This document shows, in pieces, positions 17,754 through 27,638 of a DNA stretch of 64,000 bases (position 1 is its first letter; each line of letters opens with the position of its first letter). The position numbers were made by a program, and so were the translations under genes. This stretch comes from Kurthia massiliensis (GTDB lineage: Bacteria; Bacillota; Bacilli; Bacillales_A; Planococcaceae), in NCBI RefSeq assembly GCF_000285555.1, contig NZ_HE610996.1, positions 239,052 to 303,051 of the forward strand, read 5' to 3'. A model generated the notes under the pieces. The model did no database searches, was not told the origin of the DNA, and saw nothing but the letters and a program-made list of their open reading frames with translations.

Positions 17754-18815
17754 CTATTTTTTAGGTTTTTCTGGAACTTCGATTTTGCCATCAACGATAT
17801 CTTGTTGCGCTTTATCGATTTCTTTTTGTGTTTTATCAGAAATTGCACCGTGAGAATCAGCAAGACCTACACCGTCATCTTTCAGACCGTAAGTAACTGT
17901 TTCGCCACCTGGGAAATCGCCATCTTTCGTGCGTTTGATCATATCTTCAGCAGCTACGTCAACACGTTTTAATACAGATGTCATCACGATATTTGTTTTG
18001 TCATCCACTTTACCTTCGTCGTATTGGTCACGGTCTACACCGATTGCCCATACGTCGTTACCAGCTTTTTTCTGAGCGATTGCTTCAGTGAATAAACCTT
18101 GACCTGTACCACCTGCAGCGTGGAATACGATATCAGCGCCGCCATCGTACATACGTTTTGCGATTGTTTGACCTTTCGCAGCATCACCGAATGAACCAGC
18201 GTATTGTACATCAACTTTTACTTTTGGATCAGCAGCTTTTGCACCAGCAACGAAACCAGCTTCGAATCCGTCGATGATATCACTTTCCATACCACCTAAA
18301 AATCCGACTTTACCAGTTTTAGATTCTAACGCTGCTGCAACACCTGCTAAGTAAGAAGCTTCGTTTGCTTTGAACATAATTGACGCAACGTTATCGTAAT
18401 CAGGAACGACTGAGTCGATGATCGCGATTTTCGCATCTTTTTGTTGATTAGCTACTTCTTTTACTGAATCTTCAAGTTTGTAACCTACTGCGAAAACAAG
18501 ATCGAAGTTACGGCGTACTAGGTTGTTGATATTTGTTGTAAAGTCAGAATCTGAAGCAGATTGTAAGTAGTCGTAACCACCGTCACCTTTTTCAACGCCT
18601 TCTTCTTTACCCCATTTTTGAATACCTTCCCAAGTTGATTGGTTAAATGAACGGTCATCGATACCACCAGTATCTGTTACCATTGCTACAGAGAAGCCAT
18701 CTTTTTTGTCTTTGCTGTCGCTACCTTTAGAATCATCATCTGAACCACATGCAGCTAATAAAGTACCTGACGCTAATAATGCTGTTAATGCTAAACCAAT
18801 TTTACGCTTTTTCAA
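17754..18815 (-). CDS. nupN: BmpA-family nucleoside-binding lipoprotein
   Basis: This 353-residue substrate-binding lipoprotein belongs to the BMP/PnrA family. The signal peptide ends in the lipobox LLAACGS (Cys about residue 23), followed by a Ser/Asp/Lys-rich linker. The mature domain has the family stretches AMVTDTGGIDDRSFNQ and HAAGGTGQGLF that contact nucleosides in PnrA-type proteins. The start is TTG at 18813-18815 with GGGAGGAC upstream. It precedes the transporter genes and follows the GntR regulator gene by about 80 bp, in which a candidate operator overlaps the promoter. Confidence 0.92.
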   Translation of the reverse strand: MKKRKIGLALTALLASGTLLAACGSDDDSKGSDSKDKKDGFSVAMVTDTGGIDDRSFNQSTWEGIQKWGKEEGVEKGDGGYDYLQSASDSDFTTNINNLVRRNFDLVFAVGYKLEDSVKEVANQQKDAKIAIIDSVVPDYDNVASIMFKANEASYLAGVAAALESKTGKVGFLGGMESDIIDGFEAGFVAGAKAADPKVKVDVQYAGSFGDAAKGQTIAKRMYDGGADIVFHAAGGTGQGLFTEAIAQKKAGNDVWAIGVDRDQYDEGKVDDKTNIVMTSVLKRVDVAAEDMIKRTKDGDFPGGETVTYGLKDDGVGLADSHGAISDKTQKEIDKAQQDIVDGKIEVPEKPKK

Positions 18816-18864
18816 TTTGGAGTCCTCCCAAAAAGTGAAATTTTAGATTTATTTAAATATTTGT

Positions 18865-18888
18865 ATTGCCTACGATAGCAGAAATGCA
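18865..18888 (-). promoter_or_regulatory. Candidate nupN promoter
   Basis: On the minus strand a TTGCAT element just after the ACGTCAGATGT operator is followed, 17-18 bases on, by ATACAA/TACAAA. The elements are weak matches, so activity probably depends on a regulator. Confidence 0.35.
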
Positions 18889-18899
18889 ACATCTGACGT
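18889..18899. promoter_or_regulatory. Candidate YmfC operator at the nup operon
   Basis: The near-palindrome ACATCTGACGT (plus strand) lies at the ymfC stop codon, directly upstream of the nupN promoter. It differs by one central base from ACATCAGACGT upstream of ymfC itself, as expected for a GntR regulator controlling both units. Confidence 0.5.
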
Positions 18900-19627
18900 T
18901 ATACACGTTTTCTTACTACGTGGAAACTGAATTTATCAGCTCGGAAGTAATTGCGTGAATAAAGCACCATGCGATCGTTATCATCGTAATGGTACTGTTT
19001 TAATACGAGTAAAGCTTGATCTTCTTTACAGTTTAAAATAGGAGATACTTCGCTATGATAGCCAATCGGATCAATATACGTCACCGCATACGATACGTGA
19101 ATATCTCCCGTTTCTTCTAGCGCCTTGAAAATTGAAGGATTTTCTGTCGTTAGAAAGTTCGCCGGTAAATAACGCTCCGGTACTTGATCTATACAATAGA
19201 CGACTGGCTCATCGTCCGCTGTGCGAACGCGTTTGATCGTCATAATATTGTCATCTTCATCGCATTGAAAGCGTTTTATATCTTCTTCAGTCGAAATGGC
19301 TGCCGTAGAACCAATATAGATTGTCCCAGGCGCCATACCTACTTCTTCAATCATTGAAGAAATACTCGAAAGTTGTTCAATACCAGATGTGAATACGGGT
19401 TTAGGATTGACGAAAGTTCCTACACCATGCCTGCGAACAATGATATTTTCCTCTTCCAACAGTCGCAATGCTTCACGAAGCGTTGCACGACTGACTCCAA
19501 GTGATTTTGAAAGTTCAAATTCAGACGGTAGTTTTTCGTTTTCCTTAAAAACCCCGTTCTCAATATCTGCTTTCAAATGATCAATCACTTGCAGATACAG
19601 ATGACGATGATCTGATTTTATTGCCAT
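18899..19627 (-). CDS. ymfC: YmfC, GntR/HutC-family transcription regulator
   Basis: This 242-residue regulator has an N-terminal winged HTH (about residues 10-75, PSEFELSKSLGVSRATLREALRLL split across the recognition helix). A UTRA ligand-binding domain follows (about 95-235, with IKRVRTADDEPVVYCIDQVP). HutC-subfamily proteins sense small metabolites. Its position next to nupNOPQ, and shared near-palindromic sites, suggest it represses nucleoside uptake and itself. ATG at 19627; the upstream region carries repeated ATCAG units. Confidence 0.88.
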   Translation of the reverse strand: MAIKSDHRHLYLQVIDHLKADIENGVFKENEKLPSEFELSKSLGVSRATLREALRLLEEENIIVRRHGVGTFVNPKPVFTSGIEQLSSISSMIEEVGMAPGTIYIGSTAAISTEEDIKRFQCDEDDNIMTIKRVRTADDEPVVYCIDQVPERYLPANFLTTENPSIFKALEETGDIHVSYAVTYIDPIGYHSEVSPILNCKEDQALLVLKQYHYDDNDRMVLYSRNYFRADKFSFHVVRKRV

Positions 19628-19640
19628 GTCAAATCACCAC

Positions 19641-19665
19641 CCATCAGTCATCAGACATCAGACGT
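19641..19665. promoter_or_regulatory. Candidate YmfC autoregulatory operator with ATCAG repeats
   Basis: Three spaced ATCAG units end in the near-palindrome ACATCAGACGT (19655-19665), 28 bp upstream of the ymfC start. A TATAGT -10-like element lies further upstream on the minus strand. The following ATTTCTGCTA also recurs beside the nup operator. Confidence 0.5.
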
Positions 19666-19793
19666 AGAACATTTCTGCTAATCAGACAATACTATATCAT
19701 TTTTGTATTCAGAAATAAATAGATTTATCAAAAACTGTGCTAAAACAGCAATAAATTTCTGAGATTTATAATTTTTCACGCTATTTTATAGTA

Positions 19794-19830
19794 AAAAAAT
19801 GCAGGGTTTCCATGAATTACCCTGCATATA
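19794..19830 (-). terminator. spoIIIE/ftsK terminator
   Basis: ATGCAGGGT and ACCCTGCAT pair across a loop and are followed by seven T's on the minus strand. Confidence 0.88.
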
Positions 19831-19838
19831 TGCCTTTT

Positions 19839-22226
19839 TTACTTACCTATTAAGATTTGACGCGGTTTGCTTTTTTCTGCTGGACCAACAACTCCATGTT
19901 CTTCCATTTGATCCATAATTCTCGCTGCACGCGCATAACCTATTTTTAGCTTTCTTTGTAAAAATGATACAGATGCATTATCCTGTTCTACAACAAGTCG
20001 CACCGCTTCGTTAAACAACTCATCTGTGTCATCATCGACTGTTGGCGCAATATCTTCGTCTGTTGGAATCATTTCTTCTTGGTACTGTGCTTGCTGTTGG
20101 CTAATGACATAACTCACGATATCTTGTACTTCTTCATCAGACACGAACGCACCTTGTACACGTACTGGTTTTGATTCGCCTGATGGTAAGAATAACATAT
20201 CGCCTCGTCCGAGCAAACGTTCAGCACCGCCTGTATCTAAAATTGTTCGTGAATCGATTTGAGAAGATACAGCGAAAGCAATACGTGATGGGATATTCGC
20301 TTTAATGACACCGGTAATAACGTTTACCGATGGACGTTGCGTTGCGATAATTAAATGGATACCCGCTGCACGCGCCATTTGTGCTAAACGCATAATTGAA
20401 TCTTCTACATCTCCTGCTGCAACGAGCATTAAATCGGCTAACTCATCGACAATAACGATAATAAACGGTAAGTGTGGATGTTTTTCACCATTTTCTTCGT
20501 TGAAGCGGTCGATATGTTTATTATAGCCTTCAATATTTCGCGTACCAGTATGTGAGAATAGATCGTAGCGACGTTCCATTTCACTCACTACTTTTTTCAG
20601 TGCTTCAGAAGCTTTACGTGCATCTGTCACAACGGGTGCTAATAAATGGGGAATGCCATTATACACACTCAATTCAACCATTTTTGGATCAATCATCATC
20701 ATTTTCACTTCATGTGGTTTTGCACGCATTAAAATACTAACGATAATACTGTTAATACAAACAGATTTCCCACTCCCTGTCGAACCGGCAACGAGTAAAT
20801 GTGGCATTTTGTTGAGCTTCGTTAATTTAGCCTCACCAGCAATATCCCGGCCAAGACCGACGACTAATTTTTCATCTGGTTTATTGCTCGGTGATGCTTC
20901 TAAAATGGAACGTAAGCTAACCATCGAAATTTCTTTGTTTGGTACTTCAATGCCGACTGCTGATTTCCCCGGAATTGGAGCTTCAATCCGAATGTCTTTC
21001 GCCGCTAATGCGAGCGCCATATCATCTTGTAAGTTTACAATCTTACTTACTTTCACACCACGCTCTGGAAGCACTTCATATTCTGTCACAGCAGGTCCTA
21101 AATGAACTTCTGTCACATTCGCCTGTACGCCAAATGCATCGAGTGTCTGTTCGATAGTGCGTGCATTTCTTTCAATGACTTCAAACTCCGCAGATTGATC
21201 TTTCACAGGAGGCGACTCGAGTAAATCCATACTCGGTAATACATAAGCCTCATTTTGTACTATACCCGCTTCCGACATCGACATATCCACTTCTTTTGTT
21301 TCTTCGACTGTTTCCGTTTCAACTTGTGGCGATTTGACAACTTCTTCTTTCGCAATTTTTTGTGTATAAGCCGATATATTAATTTGTGGCTTCGGCTTGT
21401 CTACTTCTTCCACTAATACCTCTTTAACAGAAGCAGCTCCCTGTTTTCGTTCACGTTTCACGCTAACAGGCTGTTCCTCAGAAGATGTAAATGTTTTTTG
21501 CGCGCGTTCTTCTTTACGTTCTTCGCGTTCATACATCACTTCTGCACGACGCTTCGCAATTTCTTCACGCCATTTCGGTGTTTGCTCGATTAAATATGGA
21601 ACGAGTGCTTTACCTGTCACTAAAATCGCACCAATGGCAATCAATAAGCACGCAATCATTTTAGAACCAATCGTATCGACGAGGCTATGAGATATTGCAT
21701 ATAGCACCATACCGACAAGACCACCACCTAAAAAGCCATCTGGTTCGATATACGCTTTTTCGTAAACGATCGCATTCCAACTTTCTTTTAAAATGCGGAC
21801 GTCTTTCGGTAACTCCTGATTATACAGTGCATCGAACATCGCAATATGACTAAAAATCGTCAAACTACCGATGACACATAGCACACCCCAAACGTAGCGG
21901 TCTTTAAAGGCTGGCAAAGCACGGACGATCATCATATAAATAGCAAAAGCAATCATAAATAAAGGTACAATCATATACCAATTGCCGATAAGCAATTTAC
22001 TCGCACCTTGGAAAAATCGACCGATAAGCCCAAATTGAAACATCGTAATAAAAGCGAGCGCTAAAATGACGAGTCCAATAATTTCATACGATAACGGTGG
22101 CAAACTGACTTCCGATGTTTGTTTCGGTTTTTGTTTTGCTTGCGTTTTCTTTTGAGTGGGCGCCTTTTTTGCTGTAGATTTTGCACGCGTGCGCGTTGTT
22201 GTAGACGTTGATTTTTTAGACGCCAT
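19839..22226 (-). CDS. ftsK: FtsK/SpoIIIE DNA translocase
   Basis: This 795-residue hexameric DNA pump clears chromosomes from the division septum. A basic Ser/Thr/Lys tail (1-45), four TM helices (about 45-215) and a charged linker lead into the FtsK motor. The motor holds Walker [13 protein letters not shown], Walker [14 protein letters not shown] and [12 protein letters not shown]. The C-terminal gamma winged helix (about 725-795) reads KSK PRQILI at the end. It is the positional orthologue of B. subtilis SpoIIIE. Because sporulation genes are missing nearby, a vegetative FtsK-type role is more likely. tepA, normally adjacent, is absent. Confidence 0.94.
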   Translation of the reverse strand: MASKKSTSTTTRTRAKSTAKKAPTQKKTQAKQKPKQTSEVSLPPLSYEIIGLVILALAFITMFQFGLIGRFFQGASKLLIGNWYMIVPLFMIAFAIYMMIVRALPAFKDRYVWGVLCVIGSLTIFSHIAMFDALYNQELPKDVRILKESWNAIVYEKAYIEPDGFLGGGLVGMVLYAISHSLVDTIGSKMIACLLIAIGAILVTGKALVPYLIEQTPKWREEIAKRRAEVMYEREERKEERAQKTFTSSEEQPVSVKRERKQGAASVKEVLVEEVDKPKPQINISAYTQKIAKEEVVKSPQVETETVEETKEVDMSMSEAGIVQNEAYVLPSMDLLESPPVKDQSAEFEVIERNARTIEQTLDAFGVQANVTEVHLGPAVTEYEVLPERGVKVSKIVNLQDDMALALAAKDIRIEAPIPGKSAVGIEVPNKEISMVSLRSILEASPSNKPDEKLVVGLGRDIAGEAKLTKLNKMPHLLVAGSTGSGKSVCINSIIVSILMRAKPHEVKMMMIDPKMVELSVYNGIPHLLAPVVTDARKASEALKKVVSEMERRYDLFSHTGTRNIEGYNKHIDRFNEENGEKHPHLPFIIVIVDELADLMLVAAGDVEDSIMRLAQMARAAGIHLIIATQRPSVNVITGVIKANIPSRIAFAVSSQIDSRTILDTGGAERLLGRGDMLFLPSGESKPVRVQGAFVSDEEVQDIVSYVISQQQAQYQEEMIPTDEDIAPTVDDDTDELFNEAVRLVVEQDNASVSFLQRKLKIGYARAARIMDQMEEHGVVGPAEKSKPRQILIGK

Positions 22227-22271
22227 GCTGTCACCTACTTTCTGTTCTTATTATAACGTGTCGTAAAAATG

Positions 22272-22309
22272 AAAAAAAGGATTCCCTCGCAGCGCGCGGA
22301 AATCCTTTT
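22272..22309 (-). terminator. rnjB terminator
   Basis: AAAGGATTTCC..GCGC and GCGAGGGAATCCTTT form a stem followed by a T-run on the minus strand. Confidence 0.82.
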
Positions 22310-22318
22310 GAATTTGTA

Positions 22319-23986
22319 TTAATATTCCATAATGATTGGGATAATCATTGGACGACGTTTTGTTTTTTGGAACAAGTAGCCGTTTAACGTATCGCGGATT
22401 TCTTGTTTAATGTTTGTCCATTCGTAAGAACCTTTAGATACATATTTTTCAACAACTTCACGAACAAGTTTCGCAGATTCATCCATTAACTCTTCTGATT
22501 CACGTACGTAGACGAAACCGCGAGATAAAATTTCTGGACCTGAAGCGATTTTTTTCGCTTTACGGTTGATTGTCACAACGACGATGAAAATACCGTCTTG
22601 TGATAATAATTTACGGTCACGTAATACGATGTTACCAACGTCACCGACACCGATACCATCGATTAACACGTTACCCGCAGTTACGCGGCCAGCCATGCGC
22701 ATTTTACCGTTTTTGTATTCAACGATATCACCTTTATCAGCAATAAAGATTTGTGATTTTTCCATACCGATATCTTGCGCAAGTTTTGAGTGCGTAATTA
22801 ACATACGGTATTCACCTTGAATCGGAATGAAGTACTTCGGTTGCATTAAGTTTAACATTAATTTTAAATCTTCTTGTGAACCGTGACCAGAAACGTGAAC
22901 CTTTTTATCCGCTGAGAATACTTTCGCACCTAGTTTTGATAATTCATTCATCGTATCAGCCATTTGTACTTCCATACCTGGTGATGGTGTGAAAGTAATT
23001 AAAACCGTATCGTTTTGTTTAATACGTAAATCGCGGTGGTGTTTACGGATAATTTTTTCTAATCCTTCAAGTGGTTCACCTTGATTACCTGTAATAATTG
23101 CGACGATTTCATCATCTTCATAATCTGCCATTTTATTCACTGGAATAATGGCTTCTTGGTCGATTGATAAGTAACCTAGACGCATACCAACTTCGAAAAT
23201 TGTTTCTAAGCTGCGGCCAACGATTGCAACTTTACGACCTGATGCAATCGCTTGGTCGAATACTTGTTGAATACGTACAAAGTTTGATGCATAAAGTGCC
23301 ACAAGAATGCGGCCTTCTGCTTTATGGAATGTTTTTTCTAAACGTGTTTTAACAACATTTTCAGAAATTGTATAGCCTTCTTTTTCAGCTTCTGTTGAAT
23401 CTGACATTAAGATAAAGACGCCTTCTTCACCTAACGCTGCCATTTTCGCGATATCAGGACGGTATTTACCTTGTGCTGATTGGTCGAATTTGAATTCGCC
23501 TGTGTGTACGATTGCACCTTCTGAAGTATGGAACACGATCCCTAATGAATCAGGAATACTGTGTGTCGTATGGAAGAACGTCACGTAAGTCGTTTTAAAG
23601 TTCATACGGCTTTTGTTTGTTACTTCAAAGAACTTCACTTGATGCGGTGCTGGATTTTCTTTTAAATGCTCTTTCGCTAATGCGATTGTTAAACGTGAAC
23701 CGTATACTGGCGCGTTCACTTTGTTTAATAAATACGCAATTGAACCGATGGCATCTTCATGACCGTGCGTTAAGAAAATCCCTTTTACGCGATTTTTATT
23801 TTCTACTAAAAAGCTTATATCTGGAATGACATAGTCAATTCCAAGCATTTCGTCCTCTGGGAACATTAATCCACTATCTACTACGAAAATATCATCGTCG
23901 ATTTCAACAACGTACATCGCTTTACCGATTTCACTCACGCCACCTAGTGGAATAACGCGAATCGTTTCATTTTTAACTTTTGCCAC
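22319..23986 (-). CDS. rnjB: Ribonuclease J2
   Basis: This metallo-beta-lactamase/beta-CASP RNase is the partner of RNase J1 in 5'-3' decay and mRNA maturation. The start is GTG at 23986 with AGGAGG upstream, giving 555 residues, the same as B. subtilis RnjB; a longer in-frame extension to 24034 overlaps the leader and is rejected. The metal motif reads H74-G-H76-E-D78-A79, so the second-site His of HxHxDH is replaced by Ala. This is typical of the weakly active J2 subunit and separates it from J1. A beta-CASP domain and a C-terminal dimer domain follow. Confidence 0.94.
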   Translation of the reverse strand: MAKVKNETIRVIPLGGVSEIGKAMYVVEIDDDIFVVDSGLMFPEDEMLGIDYVIPDISFLVENKNRVKGIFLTHGHEDAIGSIAYLLNKVNAPVYGSRLTIALAKEHLKENPAPHQVKFFEVTNKSRMNFKTTYVTFFHTTHSIPDSLGIVFHTSEGAIVHTGEFKFDQSAQGKYRPDIAKMAALGEEGVFILMSDSTEAEKEGYTISENVVKTRLEKTFHKAEGRILVALYASNFVRIQQVFDQAIASGRKVAIVGRSLETIFEVGMRLGYLSIDQEAIIPVNKMADYEDDEIVAIITGNQGEPLEGLEKIIRKHHRDLRIKQNDTVLITFTPSPGMEVQMADTMNELSKLGAKVFSADKKVHVSGHGSQEDLKLMLNLMQPKYFIPIQGEYRMLITHSKLAQDIGMEKSQIFIADKGDIVEYKNGKMRMAGRVTAGNVLIDGIGVGDVGNIVLRDRKLLSQDGIFIVVVTINRKAKKIASGPEILSRGFVYVRESEELMDESAKLVREVVEKYVSKGSYEWTNIKQEIRDTLNGYLFQKTKRRPMIIPIIMEY

Positions 23987-24103
23987 TTCTTTTCCTCCTA
24001 AAATATATCCCGTACAGCAACCACTTACACTCATTATAATTGTTTAACCAATATTACACAATTAAAAAAAGACGCTTTTCTCTCGGATATACGCCATTTC
24101 CAC

Positions 24104-24140
24104 AAAAAAAAGCGGTCGGAAATGTATTCCCGAACCGCTT
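24104..24140 (-). terminator. dapA terminator
   Basis: AAGCGGTTCGGGAA and TTCCGACCGCTT form a strong stem with an A/T loop and a following T-run on the minus strand. Confidence 0.88.
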
Positions 24141-24166
24141 CCGAAAAATCACGCTTGATTGCCTGC

Positions 24167-25069
24167 TTATACAGTTGCGAATGTTTTTTGTTGTTCGAAG
24201 TACGCATCCCATACAACATCGAATGCAGCTTTTTCTTCATCTGTTAATGAGACGATCGGTAAACGAACGTTTTCATTACATAGCCCTAATTTAGAGAGCG
24301 CGTATTTTACTGGCGCTGGGCTAGGTTGTGCAAATAGCGCACGGATTAATGGTAATAATGCTTGGTGAATTTTCGCCGCTTCTGCGTGGCGACCTTCTTT
24401 AAATAACGCAATCATTTTTTGCATATCGTTACCGACAACGTGGGCCGCAACAGAAATGACACCGTGACCACCAACTGAAAGAAGTGGTAACGTAATGCCG
24501 TCATCACCGCTATATACTTTAAAGTCATCTGGTGTTGACGCAAGAATTTCTGACATTTGATCTAAGTCACCGCTTGCTTCTTTAATGATTTGGATGTTCG
24601 GAATTTGTGCTAATTTCGCAACAGTTTCTGGCGCAATATTGATACCTGTACGACCTGGAATGTTATAAAGCATAACCGGCACCGTTACAGATTGTGCAAT
24701 ATCTTCAAAGTGAGCGAAAATACCACGTTGGTTCGGTTTGTTGTAATAAGGTGCAACAAGCATGACACCGTCTACACCGGCAACTTCCGCTTTTTGTGCC
24801 ATAATTTTTGAGTAGTATGTCTCGTTATCGCCAACCCCCGCGATCACTGGTACACGACCATTTACACGATCCACTGTATATTTTAAGACATCTAGTTTTT
24901 CTTCCGTTGAAAGTGTTGGTACCTCCCCAGTCGTACCTAACACAACGATTGTGTCTGAGCCATTTTCAATTAAATGTTCAATCATACCTGCTAAATGTTT
25001 GTAATCAACCATTCCGCCGTCTTTCGTAAATGGTGTGACCATTGCTGTTCCGATATTACCTAAATCCAT
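24167..25069 (-). CDS. dapA: 4-hydroxy-tetrahydrodipicolinate synthase
   Basis: DapA condenses pyruvate with aspartate semialdehyde, the first committed step to diaminopimelate and lysine. It is a 300-residue TIM barrel. GTTGEVPTLS near residue 46 holds the Thr pair, the YNIPGRTG segment carries the catalytic Tyr, and IIKEASGD carries the Schiff-base Lys near residue 163. It lies directly after asd; dapG (aspartokinase I), present between them in B. subtilis, is missing, so aspartokinase must be elsewhere. Confidence 0.96.
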   Translation of the reverse strand: MDLGNIGTAMVTPFTKDGGMVDYKHLAGMIEHLIENGSDTIVVLGTTGEVPTLSTEEKLDVLKYTVDRVNGRVPVIAGVGDNETYYSKIMAQKAEVAGVDGVMLVAPYYNKPNQRGIFAHFEDIAQSVTVPVMLYNIPGRTGINIAPETVAKLAQIPNIQIIKEASGDLDQMSEILASTPDDFKVYSGDDGITLPLLSVGGHGVISVAAHVVGNDMQKMIALFKEGRHAEAAKIHQALLPLIRALFAQPSPAPVKYALSKLGLCNENVRLPIVSLTDEEKAAFDVVWDAYFEQQKTFATV

Positions 25070-25089
25070 TTATGCCATCCCCTTAATTT

Positions 25090-26133
25090 TTATAGTAAGC
25101 CGTCTTCTAACATTGCTTCTGCAATTTGAACTGAGTTAAGCGCTGCACCTTTTAGTAAGTTATCTGATACAACCCATAAGTGGAAACCTTTTGGATTGTG
25201 CAAATCTTTACGGATACGTCCGACGAATGTTTCGCCTTTGCCTTCTGCTTCAAGTGGTGTTGGGTATTCTTGGTTTGTTGGGTCATCTTGCAAAATCACG
25301 CCTGGCGCGTCTTTTAATACATTACGAATATCTTCTACAGTGACATCATCGCGGTCTACTTCGATAAATATTGATTCTGAGTGACCTGCGACAACTGGAA
25401 CACGTACACAAGTTGCTGCGACTGGTAAATCAGGCGCGTGCATAATTTTTTTCGTTTCGTTAATCATTTTCATCTCTTCGTATGTAAAACCGTTCTCTGT
25501 AAATACATCGATTTGTGGTAATACGTTACGAGCGATTGGGAAATGGCGTTTGTCGCCTTTCACTGGTAAAATGTTTGCTTCAACATTTTTTCCTTCATCC
25601 CATTTTAAGCTTTGTTCGTGAAGCTCTTCGATGGCACTCACGCCTGAGCCTGATACAGCTTGGTATGTTGATACGATTAAGTTGTTTAAGCCAAATGCTT
25701 GGCGAATTGGTTCAAGCGCCACCATCATTTGGATTGTTGAACAGTTTGGATTTGCAATAATGCCGTTATGTTCTTTAATGTCTGCGCGGTTTACTTCTGG
25801 TACGACAAGTGGCACATTTGGATCCATGCGGAATGCACTTGTGTTATCAATTACGACAGCACCGCGATCTGCTGCTGGTTGTGCCAACGCTTTCGAGATG
25901 GAACCCCCTGCAGAAAATAACGCTACGTCTACCCCTTCAAACGCTTCTGGTGTCGCTTCTTCAATGACGTAAGTTTCACCATTGAATGATAACTCCTTAC
26001 CAGCAGAACGCTTTGATGCAAGTAACTTCAGCTTCCCAACAGGAAACTTTCTCGCTGAAAGTTGCTCCATCATTTTTGTTCCTACTGCACCTGTAGCACC
26101 AACGACTGCTACTGTTAATTGTTTCGTCATCAT
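25090..26133 (-). CDS. asd: Aspartate-semialdehyde dehydrogenase
   Basis: Asd reduces aspartyl phosphate to aspartate semialdehyde for lysine, threonine, methionine and cell-wall diaminopimelate. It has 347 residues with the NADP motif [12 protein letters not shown], the catalytic Cys in [12 protein letters not shown] (about residue 130) and the substrate His in [14 protein letters not shown]. The start is ATG 26133 or the adjacent ATG 26130, with AGGGAGAG upstream. The upstream spacer holds a perfect dyad and a cre-like site. The dpaA/dpaB pair that precedes asd in spore formers is absent. Confidence 0.95.
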   Translation of the reverse strand: MMTKQLTVAVVGATGAVGTKMMEQLSARKFPVGKLKLLASKRSAGKELSFNGETYVIEEATPEAFEGVDVALFSAGGSISKALAQPAADRGAVVIDNTSAFRMDPNVPLVVPEVNRADIKEHNGIIANPNCSTIQMMVALEPIRQAFGLNNLIVSTYQAVSGSGVSAIEELHEQSLKWDEGKNVEANILPVKGDKRHFPIARNVLPQIDVFTENGFTYEEMKMINETKKIMHAPDLPVAATCVRVPVVAGHSESIFIEVDRDDVTVEDIRNVLKDAPGVILQDDPTNQEYPTPLEAEGKGETFVGRIRKDLHNPKGFHLWVVSDNLLKGAALNSVQIAEAMLEDGLL

Positions 26134-26181
26134 TCATCTCTCCCTATGTTTATCAAAAAACTTATAATTGGCGTTATTGTA

Positions 26182-26203
26182 ACACAATAATTCAGTATTG
26201 TGT
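26182..26203. promoter_or_regulatory. Perfect dyad upstream of asd
   Basis: The half-sites ACACAATA and TATTGTGT are exact reverse complements separated by six bases, about 50 bp upstream of the asd start. This looks like a dimeric repressor site; I cannot name the regulator. Confidence 0.4.
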
Positions 26204-26237
26204 ATAATAATTCGACTATTTCGTCTATTCCGTCATT

Positions 26238-26251
26238 TTAAAGCGCTTTCG
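26238..26251. promoter_or_regulatory. cre-like (CcpA) site between ymxG and asd
   Basis: TTAAAGCGCTTTCG resembles the CcpA consensus core (AAAGCGCTTT flanked by G and A). It lies about 105 bp upstream of asd and could also be chance. Confidence 0.3.
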
Positions 26252-26264
26252 TGTATTTTTGCGT

Positions 26265-26298
26265 AAAAAAAGAGCTTCAGTTTCCCGAAGCCCTTCTC
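26265..26298 (-). terminator. ymxG terminator
   Basis: GGGCTTCGGG and its imperfect partner CTGAAGCTC pair and are followed by seven T's on the minus strand. Confidence 0.75.
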
Positions 26299-26299
26299 G

Positions 26300-27517
26300 T
26301 TATTTACTTTTAATAACAGATCGTGCATGTTCTTTCGATAATACACGGTCAATGACACGCGCCACACTGTCTGCTGTGACCGCATGTAATTCTTTTAACG
26401 AATCTTCAACAGAGCGATGTTCTCCGTATGTCATTTCATTACGTGCGTTGCGGTTCATATAATCAAAGCTCGTTTCAAGCCCTAATAGTAAACCACTCTC
26501 TAATTGCGTTTTTGCACGCGCAATTTCTTCATCTGTAACGCCATTTCGTTTCACATCTTCTAATACAGCTAAAATCGTTTGTTCCATGTCATCTAATTGC
26601 TTCATTGATGTACTACCGTATACCATCCAAGCACCCATATCTTCATAAGAAGAATAATAAGAATACACGCTATACGCTAGCGCTTTTTCTTCACGTACTT
26701 TTTGGAATAAGCGTGACGACATTGAATCTCCTACGATGTTGTTTAACACGAGTAAGCTCACGATATCCGGGTCATCTACAGCAAGTCCTTCAAAACCTAG
26801 TGCTAAATGCGCTTGTTCAATCGCCATTTCACGTTCTACACGATTCGGTTGGAATTGTGGCTTCGTATGTGTCACTTGTGGACGAGCCGTATTTTTAAAC
26901 TGATTAAATGTTTCAACAACGTACTGTACAAGCTCATCATCGACATTACCAGCAAGTGAAATGATGACTTCGCTCGGTGTGTAATGCTCATGCATAAATT
27001 GTTTGATTTTTTCTTTCGTAAATGTTTTCAGCGTTTCTTCCGTACCTAAAATCGGTGCCGCCATTTGCGTACCACGGAACATCGCTTGCCATAAACGTTC
27101 ATCGACGTTATCTTCTGGGTCATCTTCGCTCATCGCAATTTCTTCTAAAATGACTTGGCGTTCTTTTTCAATATCTTCCTCATGGAACGTCGAATTGAAA
27201 AATAAATCTGCTAATAATGCAATCGTTTTACGTGCTTCATAATCTAATGAAACCGCGTAATAACACGTTTGGTCTTTTGATGTAAATGCATTCGTTTGCG
27301 CACCTAAGCGGTCAAATTCTTCGGCAATTTGTTTCGCTGAGTACGTATGTGTACCTTTAAATAACATATGCTCGATAAAATGCGTTAAACCGTTCTCCTC
27401 TGGCTTTTCATAACGTGAACCGACGTTAACGAAAATGCCAATAGCCACTGAACGCATCTGTGGCATATTTTCTGTAATAATGCGAAGTCCGTTGTCGCAT
27501 ACTAATTTTGTTGTCAT
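26300..27517 (-). CDS. ymxG: YmxG (MlpA), M16-family zinc peptidase
   Basis: This 405-residue mitochondrial-processing-peptidase-like enzyme has the inverted zinc motif HFIEH (H46, E49, H50) and the downstream metal Glu in EKERQVILEEIAM. The C-terminal half has the substrate-binding REEKALAYSVYSYYSSY segment. B. subtilis MlpA (409 residues) occupies the same place after pnp, but its physiological substrate is poorly defined. ATG at 27517 follows AAAGGAGAG. Confidence 0.93.
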   Translation of the reverse strand: MTTKLVCDNGLRIITENMPQMRSVAIGIFVNVGSRYEKPEENGLTHFIEHMLFKGTHTYSAKQIAEEFDRLGAQTNAFTSKDQTCYYAVSLDYEARKTIALLADLFFNSTFHEEDIEKERQVILEEIAMSEDDPEDNVDERLWQAMFRGTQMAAPILGTEETLKTFTKEKIKQFMHEHYTPSEVIISLAGNVDDELVQYVVETFNQFKNTARPQVTHTKPQFQPNRVEREMAIEQAHLALGFEGLAVDDPDIVSLLVLNNIVGDSMSSRLFQKVREEKALAYSVYSYYSSYEDMGAWMVYGSTSMKQLDDMEQTILAVLEDVKRNGVTDEEIARAKTQLESGLLLGLETSFDYMNRNARNEMTYGEHRSVEDSLKELHAVTADSVARVIDRVLSKEHARSVIKSK

Positions 27518-27598
27518 AAATTTGTTCGCTCTCCTTTTACATACCTTCGCTTACTATAGCATAGTTACGCACTAGCGGCATATAAAAGCGATTGACGT

Positions 27599-27632
27599 AA
27601 AAAAACAGCACCTCAGAAGATGCTGTTTTTTT
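27599..27632 (-). terminator. Terminator of the secreted repeat protein gene
   Basis: AACAGCATCTTC and GAGGTGCTGTTTTT form a hairpin followed by T's on the minus strand. Confidence 0.82.
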
Positions 27633-27638
27633 GATTCA

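Noticed and set aside
22319-23986. RNase J2 as inactivated by loss of the active-site His (HxHxDA)
   Set aside because: The Ala at this position is a known feature of the J2 subfamily, so it is not a lesion here.
23987-24034. N-terminal extension of RNase J2
   Set aside because: GTG at 23986 has AGGAGG and gives the exact family length of 555 residues.
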